Assembly: GCF_018446385.1 (NCBI RefSeq) | Contig: NW_024589857.1 | Location: forward strand, 744,001-808,000 | Direction of reading: 5' to 3' | DNA length: 64,000 nucleotides | Origin: Zingiber officinale | Lineage: Eukaryota; Streptophyta; Magnoliopsida; Zingiberales; Zingiberaceae | Shown here: positions 21,825 to 32,069 of the stretch, piece after piece | Layout of the letters: each line of letters starts with the position of its first letter | Numbering within the stretch: position 1 is the stretch's first letter | Program-made: the position numbers and the translations under genes | Notes under the pieces: model-generated | What the model saw: the letters and a program-made list of their open reading frames with translations, nothing else | What the model was told of the DNA's origin: nothing | The model's database searches: none

Positions 21825-23472
21825 TTAGATTTTGGGTTTGTGTCGATTCTTTTTATAGTTATAATCAACTTGGTGATAATCTAAATTTTGTTGAGTTTTG
21901 AATTTTGATTTTAAGTTAAATTTATATTTTAGTTTTTGATCTGATTTATTCAAGTTTATATAATGTATTTTATCTTTAGGTATATAGAATTGATTAAGTC
22001 CTACTTGCGTGGTTAAGCACGCTTTCGGGACCCAAGCTTGTTTAGTTGCTTTGTGTTGGGTTAATAATGATTTAAAGGTTTTGTTTGAGTTTGACTTATA
22101 TCCAAGTCCGGTTTTATTATAGCATGCCTTTTGGTTATTTAGAATTAAATCTAAATTTTTAGATCTTGTTGTGAATTTTTCCAACAATTCTTTTAACTTA
22201 TTAATTTCATTTTTTAATGATAAATTCTCCTCCTCAAGTGTTCGATCTTGAGTTGGATTCGAATTTTTTAATTGTTCCTTGAGGTTTTGATTTTCCTCAA
22301 GAAGCGATTTATTTTCATTTTCCAACTTAACTACTTTTTTATTTAAACACGAGATAATTCTAAAGAATTTACGATTTAAGTTTAGGTATACCTCTCCGGA
22401 ACCTTCGGAAACGAGTGCGGACTCGTGGCTTGATTCGGGTTCGGACCCGTCTTCCGATTCCTCTGATTCGTCTTCCGTTTCAGCTTCGCGAGCCATCAGC
22501 GCGAGGTGACTTTGGTGCTTTTGCCTTTCTCTCTCCGATTCGTCTGAGGAGGAATCGTCCCATGTTGCTTTGAGGGCTTTCTTCTTTGTTGACTTTGGTT
22601 TGTCAAGTTTCAATCTTGGGCATTTGTTCTTGTAGTGCCCCTTTTTGTTACATCCGAAACATGTGACATTTCTTGAGTCGGCTGGCGAACTGATCTTCTG
22701 AAGATCCTGTTTGCTGAAGCTTCTCTTTTTCCTGGTGAACATTTTCCTTACCAGGTTCACCAGGTGTTCTTCGTCTTCAGAGTCTTGATCGGAATCTTCT
22801 TCAGATTCGGGCTTGTTCTTCTTTTCCTTAGAGGAACCTGCAAATAAGGCTACACCTTTCTCGACCCCGGCGTTAGTTTGCTCATGAAGTTCTAATTCAC
22901 AAAAGAGTTCATCCAATTTTAATTTAGATAAATTTTTGAAATTTTGTAGGCATCTACGATTGATGCCCACAAATTGTTTCGCGGAAAAGCATTTAACGCG
23001 TACCTGATTAAGTCTCGGTTCTCCATTTGGTGGCCTATCGCGTGGAGACCGTTGAGGATATCTTTGACTCGCACGTGCACTTCGTTTCTCCTTCTCGCAT
23101 TTTTATATTAAAATTTTATTTAAAAAGAAATCTCTTTTTGTTACCTTTACGTCCTTGTTCCTTCGCTTTCGATCGCTTTATCCCAAAGCTCCTTAGCGTT
23201 TTCATGTGACCCAGTTCAGTTCTTCTCGTGTTAGTCCGCAGTAGAGTATTGATGGCTTTGTTTTCAATTGATGCCTTTTCTTTATATCATTTGTCCATTC
23301 TTCATGGTCTACTATTTTCCTGAGTTGTCTCTGGAATTTTGTAAGCCTTTGTGACGCACATCCATTGGTCGTAGTCTGCCTTCATGTAGACCTCCATTCT
23401 CCTCTTCCAAGACGAAAAGTCATCCCCGTTGAATAGGGGAGGACTGTGCTCAAGCCTTCTTGTTGAGACATC
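21825..23472 (-). pseudogene. gag: Element C gag
   Basis: The start ATG at 23472 gives MSQQEGLSTVLP, but the first third (23472 to about 22970) is broken by several frameshifts. From about 22940 the frame is open: NLSKLKLDELFCELELHEQ, a CCHC knuckle CFGCNKKGHYKNKC (residues about 104-117 of the open part), an acidic Ser-rich region, a coiled coil, and an end region AWVPKACLTTQVGLNQFY. Closely similar to the element A gag. After the stop comes a PPT-like GGGGGAGGCTCC on the sense strand. Confidence 0.88.
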
Positions 23473-23675
23473 TTATCCCGCACACACTAAATTAACTGGA
23501 AAAAATCCCAAGACTTCGTCTTGGATTAGCAATCGGGAGAAATAGAAACTCTAAGTTGGTGTTGTACCAATTTTGATTTTAAATGCAACGAAAAACTTCC
23601 AAAAGATAATAATATCAGTTTGGAATTAAAAGATTTCACCCTCGTCTGATTGGTGGTTGCACCAAATCGAGCGAC

Positions 23676-23687
23676 GCTCCGATACCA
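23676..23687 (-). other. Primer-binding site of element C
   Basis: The sense strand reads TGGTATCGGAGC, one mismatch to the initiator-Met tRNA site used by the other elements, two bases from the 5' LTR. Confidence 0.85.
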
Positions 23688-23689
23688 CT

Positions 23690-24715
23690 TGTAAGACCGT
23701 TAGATTCGATAGAGGGGGTGAATATCGATTCGAAAATCTCGAGTTAAACGCAGAAAAGTAAAGAAGTAAAGAGATGACACTGTTGATTTTTACTTCGAGC
23801 CCGTGACGACTCCTACTCAAGGCCCATACTCCTTGAGTACTTTCGTTGGGCAATTCACTAGCAATTCGGATAATTACAATTTACGACAAATATTGCTAAT
23901 GAAAAGAAAGAAAACAAAGCTAACCGACAAACAATGAATTAAAAGAGAGCCGGAGTGAGTCGTCGGAGCTTTGTGAACGTTGTTGGAGCGCAGAGCAGCA
24001 GAGTGATTGGACTCGAGTTCTCAGACCCTTCTTTTATAGGATGCTTAGCGCGCCCGGATCCCTTCCGGCGCCCTGGTGTGACGTAACAGGCCTAACCAGA
24101 GAGCTCCAAGTGTCAACGTCGTGCTAGGGATAAACTTGCCTCCGGGCGCCTGGACCACCTTTCGCCAGAAACTCCTTCTCCTGCAAGACAATGTTAGTCC
24201 GAGGCAAATAAACAAGATACAGTTTGTTAGCACATTTTTACAGATACGCTAAGTAATAAAAATTAGCATCAAGAGTATGACTTAGATTCCGTCTTTCCGA
24301 GACCGGAATCTAGTCACGATCTCGACTTAGATATCCGAAATGGATCTAAGCCGGATCGATGCCTAATGTTCCCTTCCCGGGAACGCGTCCTCGCAGTCAC
24401 TCCCCTCCAGTGACTTACCTTACTTACCTGCCAGACGTCCGGCCCTTCTTGCCAAGCGTCCGGTCAGCCCGTCGACCCGCTTGGACTTCTCGCCAGCTAT
24501 CCGGTCAGCCCGTCGACCTAGCTGGACTTCTCGCCAAGCGTCCGGTCAGCCCGTCGACCCGCTTGGACTTCTCGCCAGCTATCCGGTCAGCCCGTCGACC
24601 TAGCTGGACTTTTCCTGCACACTTGATAAAAGTGTCAGACAACAACACAACTAACTTAACCCATTTGTCATTCATCAAAACCTGGGTTAGACCGTTAGTG
24701 CTACCCGCACCAACA
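23690..24715 (-). repeat. Element C 5' LTR
   Basis: 1026 bp. TATA (sense CCTATAAAAG) at about 24031-24040. The palindrome block 24048-24160 is arranged differently from that of the 3' LTR. The 41-bp array is at 24425-24612, with GGACT landmarks at 24483, 24524, 24565 and 24606 (exactly 41 bp apart). Confidence 0.92.
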
Positions 24716-24720
24716 GAAAC

Positions 24721-26642
24721 CTCTATGTGCAGCAAAAGCTAGCATCAAACGAATTGACTCTAATCAGGCCACGGGAGCATAAGTCTCATCATAATCGAGA
24801 CCTTCGACTTGACTATAGCCCTTGGCTACAAGTCTTGCCTTGTTTCTTACAACTTCTCCCTTTTGATTTAACTTATTTTTGAAGACCCATTTAGTTCCAA
24901 TAATGGTGGTCTTCTTAGGTCTAGGAACTAAGTCCCACACTTGGCTCCTTTCAAATTGACCTAACTCATCTTGCATAGCTATGATCCAATCAGGATCGCG
25001 CAATGCCTCATCAACTAATTTTGGTTCAATCTCTGAAATCAATGCGACTTCATTAGACTCATTTCTAAAGAATGACCTAGTCCTAACCCCTTGGTGGATG
25101 TCTCCCACAATTTGATCTTGGGGATGACTAGTGGCTATCCTAGATTGTCTTGGTGTTGGTGGTGCCTCATGAATGGTCTCACTAGGCACAGGCAAGGACT
25201 CGACATCAAGCAAAGAGTCAGATTGAATTCTTTGTTGCCTTTGCTCATCACCATCAGAGTCAATTTCGACTCTTTCTATGTTTTGATCATTCAAACTTAG
25301 CCTTCTAAGTTTAAATTGAATTTCTCCTACATCCCTTGATTGATCATTTGAGTTAGGGATTTCTTCAAAAGCTACATCAAAGGACTCCTCAATCAATTTA
25401 GTCCTATTGTTGTAGACCCGATAGGCTTTGCTGGTGAGCGAGTACCCGACCAGTATCCCTTCATCAGCCTTGGCCGAAAATTTTCCAAGATGGTCCTTGG
25501 TGTTCAAAATAAACACCTTACAACCAAACACCCTAAGATGTTTAATTGTAGGTGGTTTCCCAAACCAAAGTTCATGGGGAGTCTTTCCTAAAAACCTATG
25601 TATCAGGATTCGGTTTTGCACATAGCAAGCTATATTCACAGCTTCAGCCCACAAGTAACTCGGTAGTGAGTACTCATTGAGCATGCTTCGTGCAGCCTCT
25701 TGTAAGACTCGGTTCTTTCTCTCCACAACCCCATTTTGCTGTGGGGTCCTTGGAGTTGAGAACTCATGTCTATACCCTTTTGCTTGACAAAATTCTAAAA
25801 ACCTATGATTTTGAAATTCACCACCATGATCACTTCTAATGGTTTTAATTGTTGTCGATTTTTCATTTTCAGTTCTTCTACAAAAGGAAATAAAAATATC
25901 TATGGTTGGATCCTTAGTTTTCAAAAAGAAAGTCCATGTATATCTAGTAAAATCATCAATAATTACTAAACAATATCTACTACCATTCAATGAAATAACA
26001 TTGTTACAATCAAACAAATCCATATGTAATAAGTCTAAGGCAGTAGATGTACTCACAGTGCTTTTACCTTTATGAGATGCTTTTGTTTGCTTACCCATTT
26101 GACATGCATCACATAGTTTGTTCTTTTGGTACTTGATGCTGGGTAAGTCTCGCACTAATCCTTAGTTGGCCAACTTCCGGATGTTCTTCATGTTTACATG
26201 TGCCAACCTTCTATGCCATAGCCAAGACTCTTCTTCTTTCGACATGAAACACTTAATCAAAGCATTAGTAGCACTTTTAAACGATACTTGATAAATATTA
26301 TCAACCATTGTGCCTACTAGTACCGTGTCAAGTGTGTCAATGTGTTTAACCAAACATTGACTTGAATGAAATTCAATTGTGTAACCCGTATCACACAATT
26401 GGTGACACTTAGGAGATTAAAAGTCATCCCTTGACTAGAAGGACATTCTTGATATGGAGACATTCGGATATATGAATGTCTCCAACTCCTACAACCTTAA
26501 GGCTACCATTATTACCAAAAGACACATTACCTCTACTTTTGTTTTGAATGGTTGTAAACAGTGATCTGTCCCCGGTCATGTGCTTGGAGCATCCACTATC
26601 AACAAACCAAGTTGATAGATGTTCCCCCTCGACCAATGCCTA
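24721..26642 (-). pseudogene. pol: Element B pol, part 1: protease, integrase, N-terminal RT
   Basis: Protease: STWFVDSGCSKHMTGD (about 26565-26615), with the catalytic Asp in DSG. A frameshift near 26425 and a TAA near 26160 (Gln in context) interrupt the GAG-pre-integrase zinc region (LWHRRLAHVN, KLCDACQMGK). Integrase core: DLLHMDLFDC, TIRSDHGGEFQN and GVVERKNRVLQEAAR, carrying the D,D,E triad, followed by the HPQDQIVGD hinge and RT start (WVFKNKLNQKGEVVRNKARLVAKGY). A TGA at about 24765 replaces Arg in APVARLE. Split from part 2 by element C. Confidence 0.92.
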
Positions 26643-28266
26643 CAAGACACGGAAGATAGAGGTTTTAGGTACCCAAATCTTGGGACCTAATGCTTCTACA
26701 ACAAAAGACCTAGGAACCCATGCCTTGGTCATACCTTTCCTAGTTCCATGAGCCCTAGAAACATGTGATCTACTATTTTGAGTTCTAGACATTAGAGAAA
26801 TGAAACTCGACTCCTTGGGTTGATACCCTAGCCCGGCCTTGTTGTAGACTGCCCTTTGGGCATTTAGAATCATGTCTAGAGTCTTAGAGCTAGTTGAGAA
26901 TTTCTCAAGCATTTTCTTGAGTTTCTCAACCTCACCCTTTAACGCCTTGTTCTCATCCTCAAGGACTTCTAGATGTAGGTCATCGACCTCATCTTCTCTA
27001 AGGGTCCTTAAGGTTTTTACTTCTTCTTTTAACACTTTATTTTCTATTTTTGACTTTTTAAGCAATGTAGATAAGTGAGTGATAGTCTTATAACACTTTT
27101 CTATATGAGAAGAGGTTACCTCTTCATCATTCGACGATGATGAAGCCGCGGTTGAAGCGTCGCTCGAATCTCCCTCACTTTCGGAGTCCGAAACCTCCCT
27201 TGCCATGAGTGCTAATTGTCGTGTGCTCTTTTCCATCTTCTCTTCTTCCTCCGATGAGCTTGATGAGGACTCATCCCAAGTGGCCTTGAGAGCCTTCTTC
27301 TTCTTGCCTCTTTCCTCCTTCTTTTTGGCTCGTTCCTCCTTCCTCTTTAACTTCGGACACTCGCTCCGAATGTGTCCTTTCTTGCTACACTCATAACATA
27401 TAACATACAACATTAGATTTATCAAAATTTTGATCATTAGTTTTACCTTTTCCTTTGTATCTTCGGCTTCTTCTCATAATCCTTCTTACGAAGTTCGCCA
27501 TCTCACTTGATGATGATCCACTTTCATCATCGGATTCGGAGGAAGAGGTGGATGAGGAAATCTCCTTTTCCTTCTTCCTTCTTCCCTCCTTGCTCTTTGG
27601 TCCTGCAAATAAAGCAATACCCTTCTCTTTTTGACCTTTGTTAGCAAGCTCATGAAGTTCCATCTCACAGAAAAATTCATCTAGTTTAACAATGGAAAGA
27701 TCCTTGGATACCTTGTAGGCATCTACCATAGATGACCACAAGGCATTCCTAGGAAAAGATTTAAGAGCGTACCTTACTAGATCGCGATTCTCCACTCGTT
27801 CGTCCACAGAGTGTAGACCGTTGATGATCTCCTTGAATCTCCCATGAAGCTCACTTACCGTTTCATTGTCCTTCATGGTTAGATTTTGGAGTTGATTCAA
27901 GAATAGGTCCCTCTTGGCAATCCGAGAATCTCGAGTTCCCTCTTGGAGCTCGATGAGTTTGTTCCATAGGTCTCTTGCACTCGAGAACGGACCTACCTTG
28001 ACGAGTTGGTCCTTGGCGATTCCACATTGCAAGGTGACCATAGCCTTGGCATCGGCTTGTGCTTTGCGGAGTTGTTCGGTAGACCACCTTGACGAATCGA
28101 GTTCCTTACCTTCTTCATCCTTTGGTGGTGTGAAACCTTCCTTGACTGAGAGCCACATGGCAATGTCGGTCTTGAGGTAATACTCCATGCGGCCCTTCCA
28201 ATATTGAAAATCTGCTCCTTCGAAGTAGGGTGGTCGATTTGTGCTAAAGCCTTCCTTCATAGCCAT
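26643..28266 (-). pseudogene. gag: Element B gag
   Basis: The start ATG 28266 gives MAMKEGFSTNRPPYFEG. The capsid-like part (YWKGRMEYYLKTDIAMW, LWNKLIELQEGTRDSRIAKRDL) is followed by the knuckle CYECSKKGHIRSEC, acidic/Ser runs and a long coiled coil, ending WVPKTSIFRVL. A 7-bp tandem duplication (ATGTTAT twice, near 27400-27413) shifts the frame within the knuckle. A single TAG (26640-26642) separates gag from protease in the same frame. Confidence 0.92.
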
Positions 28267-28311
28267 CCTTGTTTGCTCTTTTGGGTGTTAATCCGAATCA
28301 AAGAGCCCCTT

Positions 28312-28323
28312 GCTCTGATACCA
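28312..28323 (-). other. Primer-binding site of element B
   Basis: The sense strand reads TGGTATCAGAGC, the initiator-Met tRNA site, two bases from the 5' LTR. Confidence 0.92.
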
Positions 28324-28325
28324 CT

Positions 28326-30076
28326 TGTTGGGATCTTAGATGGCTAGAGGGGGGGGGGGGGTGAATAGCCCCTTTAAAAAATTAAACAAAACTTCTACAC
28401 AGATAATTGTTAGCACAGCGGAATTAGACAACTAAAGGAAAGAAAAACACAAGCACACTAACACTAGGATTTATGAGGTTCGGGGATAACTTGCCCCTAC
28501 TCCTCGGCGTGTCCGTAAGGTGGAAGACTCCTTGATCTTCGGTAGATCGCACCCCGGATAACTTCCGGCTATAAATCCTCCTTCTCGGTGGAGTAACCTC
28601 CCCACAACGTCTCAAGAAATATCTAAGTTAAAGCACGAGACTTACAGAAGCTCGGTGGCAAAGGAGAATAAAAATGCTTACAACCACGCGAGGATCAGTA
28701 GCAGAACAGAGATCGCAGTTCACCCGAGAGCTCAAGAACTTCGCACAACAGCACAGACTTTTCTTTCAAGATTTCTTGTTATTGTTCTATTCTCTCCTCT
28801 CGCTGTTTTTACTGCTTCTCTACTGTCACCGATCTGGTCAAACTCACAGAATCGTCGCTGCAGCCAATCCCTCTTCCTCCTTACCTAGTTCTCTCGAACT
28901 CACACGTGATATCACATCATCCGGCGTCTTGAGCTCGAACCAATCCCGAGTCAAGCGGATCGCACGGATCACGCGATCCGTTGATGCCCGAAATGCACCA
29001 TCGCTGAAACCAGCAGAAAGACCATTTGTCGCATTCCTCTTATGAACTTAATTTGAAATTAGGCTTGGAATGATACCGTTAACCTGCAAACTCAAAAGCT
29101 AACAGCACAGAGGATTATATCACATAAATGAATGAGGTATATCAAAAGCGGTGAAGGAATCGAACAAATGAATCGAGTGTGGATCGGTCACCGGACCGAT
29201 CACATAGCCCACAGAAATACTCTCTGAGGTCATTCGATCGGTCGTAGGACCGATCCGATTGAGTGTGGATCGGTCCACGGACCGATCCACCCTTTCTCTC
29301 TTCTGCAGGCTCTTCTGATCGGTCTCCCCGATCGATCAGATACGCAGCTACTGAGTGTTTTCTGATCGGTCTGCAGACCGATCAGATTTCACTCAGTGTT
29401 CTACTGAGTGTCATCTGATCGGTCATCAGACCGATCCATGGAACTCAGTTTCACTGGATCGGTCTGCCGACCGATCCACTGATTCATGTGTCACTGGATC
29501 GGTCTACCGACCGATCCAATGTGCCATGGAATGTCCACTTAGGTCCCTCTCTGACCTAATCCGGAGAACGAGCTACCGTGCCCTCTCCGAGTCCATCAGG
29601 TCCAGAGAACGAGCTACCGAGCCCTCTCTGACCTAGTCAGGTCCAGAGAGCGAGCTACCTAGCCCTCTCTGACCTAGTCAGGAGAACGAGCTACCAAGCC
29701 CTCTTCGACTCCATCAGGTCCAGAGAACGAGCTACCGAGCCCTCTCTGACCTAGTCAGGTCCAGAGAGCGAGCTATCTAGCCCTCTCTGACCTAGTCAGG
29801 AGAACGAGCTACCGAGCCCTCTCCGACCTAGTCAGGTCCAGAGAACGAGCTACCGAGCCCTCTCTGACCTAGTCAGGTCCAGAGAGCGAGCTACCTAGCC
29901 CTCTCTGACCTAGTCAGGAGAACGAGCTACCGAGCCCTCTCCGACTTCGCGTGCCAAGTTTCCAACTTGGACTTTTTCCTTCCACCTGATCACCCTTGAT
30001 CAGTTCAATTAACATCTGATACAAACTTAAATCAGTGTCAATATCAAAACAACAGCCAGGTCAGACTGTATCAACA
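28326..30076 (-). repeat. Element B 5' LTR
   Basis: 1751 bp, matching 10546-12292. Better-preserved palindromes (29178-29525) and the same 41/41/36 array (about 29530-29945). A 13-base G run at about 28350. Confidence 0.93.
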
Positions 30077-30081
30077 CAGGT

Positions 30082-30569
30082 GACTCACCATAGCTTAAAA
30101 ATTTATCAAAAAATATCCATTTGGTGAGCCCAAAGCTAAACTTGAATCTAACACAAAGTTAAACCAAATTCTGAAACTGAATTTAACTCATCTCACAAAA
30201 TTATAGGATTTCCTGATTGAAAACATATATCGGGTGAGATGAATAAACATTAAATTAAATTTTATTAAATTAATTATACCCTAAAATCAAAATTGAATTA
30301 AATATTTTAAAAATTACTTTAAAAATGTTTTAAAAAATTACTTTAAAATTTATTTTAAAAATTACTTTAAAAATGTTTTAAAATTTACGTTATTTTAAAA
30401 ATTACTTTAAAAATATTTTTAAAAATTACTTTAAAGATGTTTTTAAAAATTACTTTAAAAATGTTTTAAAAAATATTTTAATAACTTTAAAATAATTTTA
30501 AAATTACTTTTAAAAAAACTATTCTAAAAATTGTTAGGACAAGAATACCTTCCTCAAACTTATAACTTA
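30082..30569 (+). other. Element A linker (right part) with stem-loop copy 4
   Basis: Continues element A after B. TCATCTCAC 30188-30196 and GTGAGATGA 30234-30242 form the fourth conserved stem-loop. An AT-rich tandem array (AAAATTACTTTAAAAATGTTTT type, about 30290-30530) follows. The order linker, stem-loop, AT array is the same as in element C. Confidence 0.75.
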
Positions 30570-30745
30570 GGGAGTGTTTGGTTGATAAGCTTGGGAATGA
30601 GGGAATGGAATGATAGTAAAAGATGGTGTTTGGATTGTGGGTTTGGGAATGATTTTTAGATTTATGGGAATTAACCAAACCCATATAACTAGGTAGGTTT
30701 CATTTCCATTCTCATTCTCATTACACCTTACTAAACACAAGAGAA
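30570..30745. mobile_element. Probable MITE in element A
   Basis: Starts GGGAGTGTTTGGTTGATAAG and ends near ATTACACCTTACTAAACAC, an imperfect inverted repeat of the GTGTTTGGTT...AACCAAACAC class common to Tourist/hAT-like MITEs. A TTA-like flank is present on the left; no clean duplication was found on the right. Confidence 0.45.
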
Positions 30746-30839
30746 TACTTAGGAAAATTAATCTCAAAAGTAAAAAATGGAATCTTTGTAAGCTACTCAT
30801 TAAACAGTAGATGTTACAGAGTATATATAACGAAATTAT

Positions 30840-32069
30840 ACTAAGAATTGAAGAAACCTCAAATGTAAAATTTGAAGAGACCAACCAAAATGTAGAACAA
30901 ACTCAAACAATTGATTTTGTTTGAGGTAACAGTAGTTAAGAGGGAGCCAGTGAAAACCTAAGTCACGAATATGAAGAAGAAGATCAACCTTAAGTAAATG
31001 AACCTACTAGAACTGTAAGAGTTCACCCAACCATCCAATTGACCAAATAATTGGTAACTCAGACCTAAGAGTTCAGACTAGATCATCCTTCAGAAATTTA
31101 AGTCAAATATCTTTGATCTAAAAAATTAAACCCAAAATGATAGAAGAATCTTTACTTGACCCAAACTAGATCATAGCAATGTAGGAAGAACTAGCCCAAT
31201 TTGAAAGAAATGAAGTCTGGGACTTAGTACCACCACTCAACAATAAAAAGGTAATAGAAACAAAATGAGTATTCAGAAATAAACTAAGTGGAAATGATGA
31301 AATTATTAGAAACAAGTCTAGACTAGTGGCTAAAGGATTTAATCAAGTAGAAGAACTTGACTATGATGAAACATATGCCCCAGTAGCTAGACTTGAGTTT
31401 ATCAGAATGCTCCTTAGCTATGCAGCTCATAAATGATTTAATCTATATCAAATAGATGTTAAATTTGTCTTTTTAAATCGGTTTATAAAAGAAAAAGTTT
31501 ATGTAGGTCAACCACCTGAGTTTGAGAGTCTAGAACATCTTGACCATGTCTTTAAACTTAAGAAAATCTTGTATGGTCTTAAACAAACACCTAGAGTCTA
31601 GTATGAAAGGTTGACCTCCTACCTAATTTTCAAAGGATTCAACCAACGACAAATTGATCTAATTTTATTTGTAAAATCAATCAACCAAGATATCTTTATA
31701 GCTCAAGTATATGTAGACGACATAATCTTTGGTTCAACCAATTCAAAATTTTACAATAATTTATAACCTTAATGGAACAAGAATTTGAAATGAGCTTAGT
31801 AGGTAAACTAACTTTCTTTTTAGGTTTACAAATTAAACAAACTAATGAAGGAAATTATGTTTACCAATAAAAGTATATCAAGGAATTACTTAAAAAATTT
31901 GGAATGGAAAACGTCAAGGAAATAAAAACACAATGGCAACTAACACAACCTTAGATAATGACCCAAATGAAAACTCTGTTAAATATTATGGAACTGCGAT
32001 AGGTAGTCTTCTATACTTAACCACAAGTCGACCTGATATTTTATTTACAGTTGTTCAATTAATTTATAT
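30840..32069 (+). pseudogene. pol: Element A pol remnant (integrase C-terminus and RT)
   Basis: Translated with several stops it gives [54 protein letters not shown] and [15 protein letters not shown] (RT YVDD box, about 31710-31725), then FFLGLQIKQTNEGN and GSLLYLTTSRPDILFTV. It stops where LTR E begins. No integrase core or protease is found upstream. Very degenerate. Confidence 0.88.

Larger units (their letters stand above)
16545..24715 (-). mobile_element. Element C: pol-less copia element carrying gag and ORF X
   Basis: Minus strand, nested in the RT of B. 3' LTR 16545-17550, 5' LTR 23690-24715, TSD GAAAC (16540-16544 and 24716-24720). The sense order is PBS, gag (damaged 5' third), linker with stem-loop, a 900-bp AT-rich array, internal promoter, spliced ORF X, stem-loop, PPT. 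No protease, integrase, RT or RNase H can be found. Its LTR start, linker and gag match element A, so it is a pol-deleted member of the A family that kept ORF X. Confidence 0.92.
10546..30076 (-). mobile_element. Element B: full-length Ty1/copia (SIRE/Maximus-like) with extra 3' ORF
   Basis: Minus strand. 3' LTR 10546-12292, 5' LTR 28326-30076, TSD CAGGT (10541-10545 and 30077-30081). The sense order is PBS, gag, protease, integrase, RT, RNase H, spacer with a stem-loop, ORF X, PPT, 3' LTR. It is 19.5 kb here because element C (8.2 kb) lies inside RT; its own length is about 11.4 kb. The gag-pol order PR-IN-RT-RH defines Ty1/copia. It has a few stops and frameshifts, so it is probably dead, but it is much younger than A. 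Confidence 0.93.
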
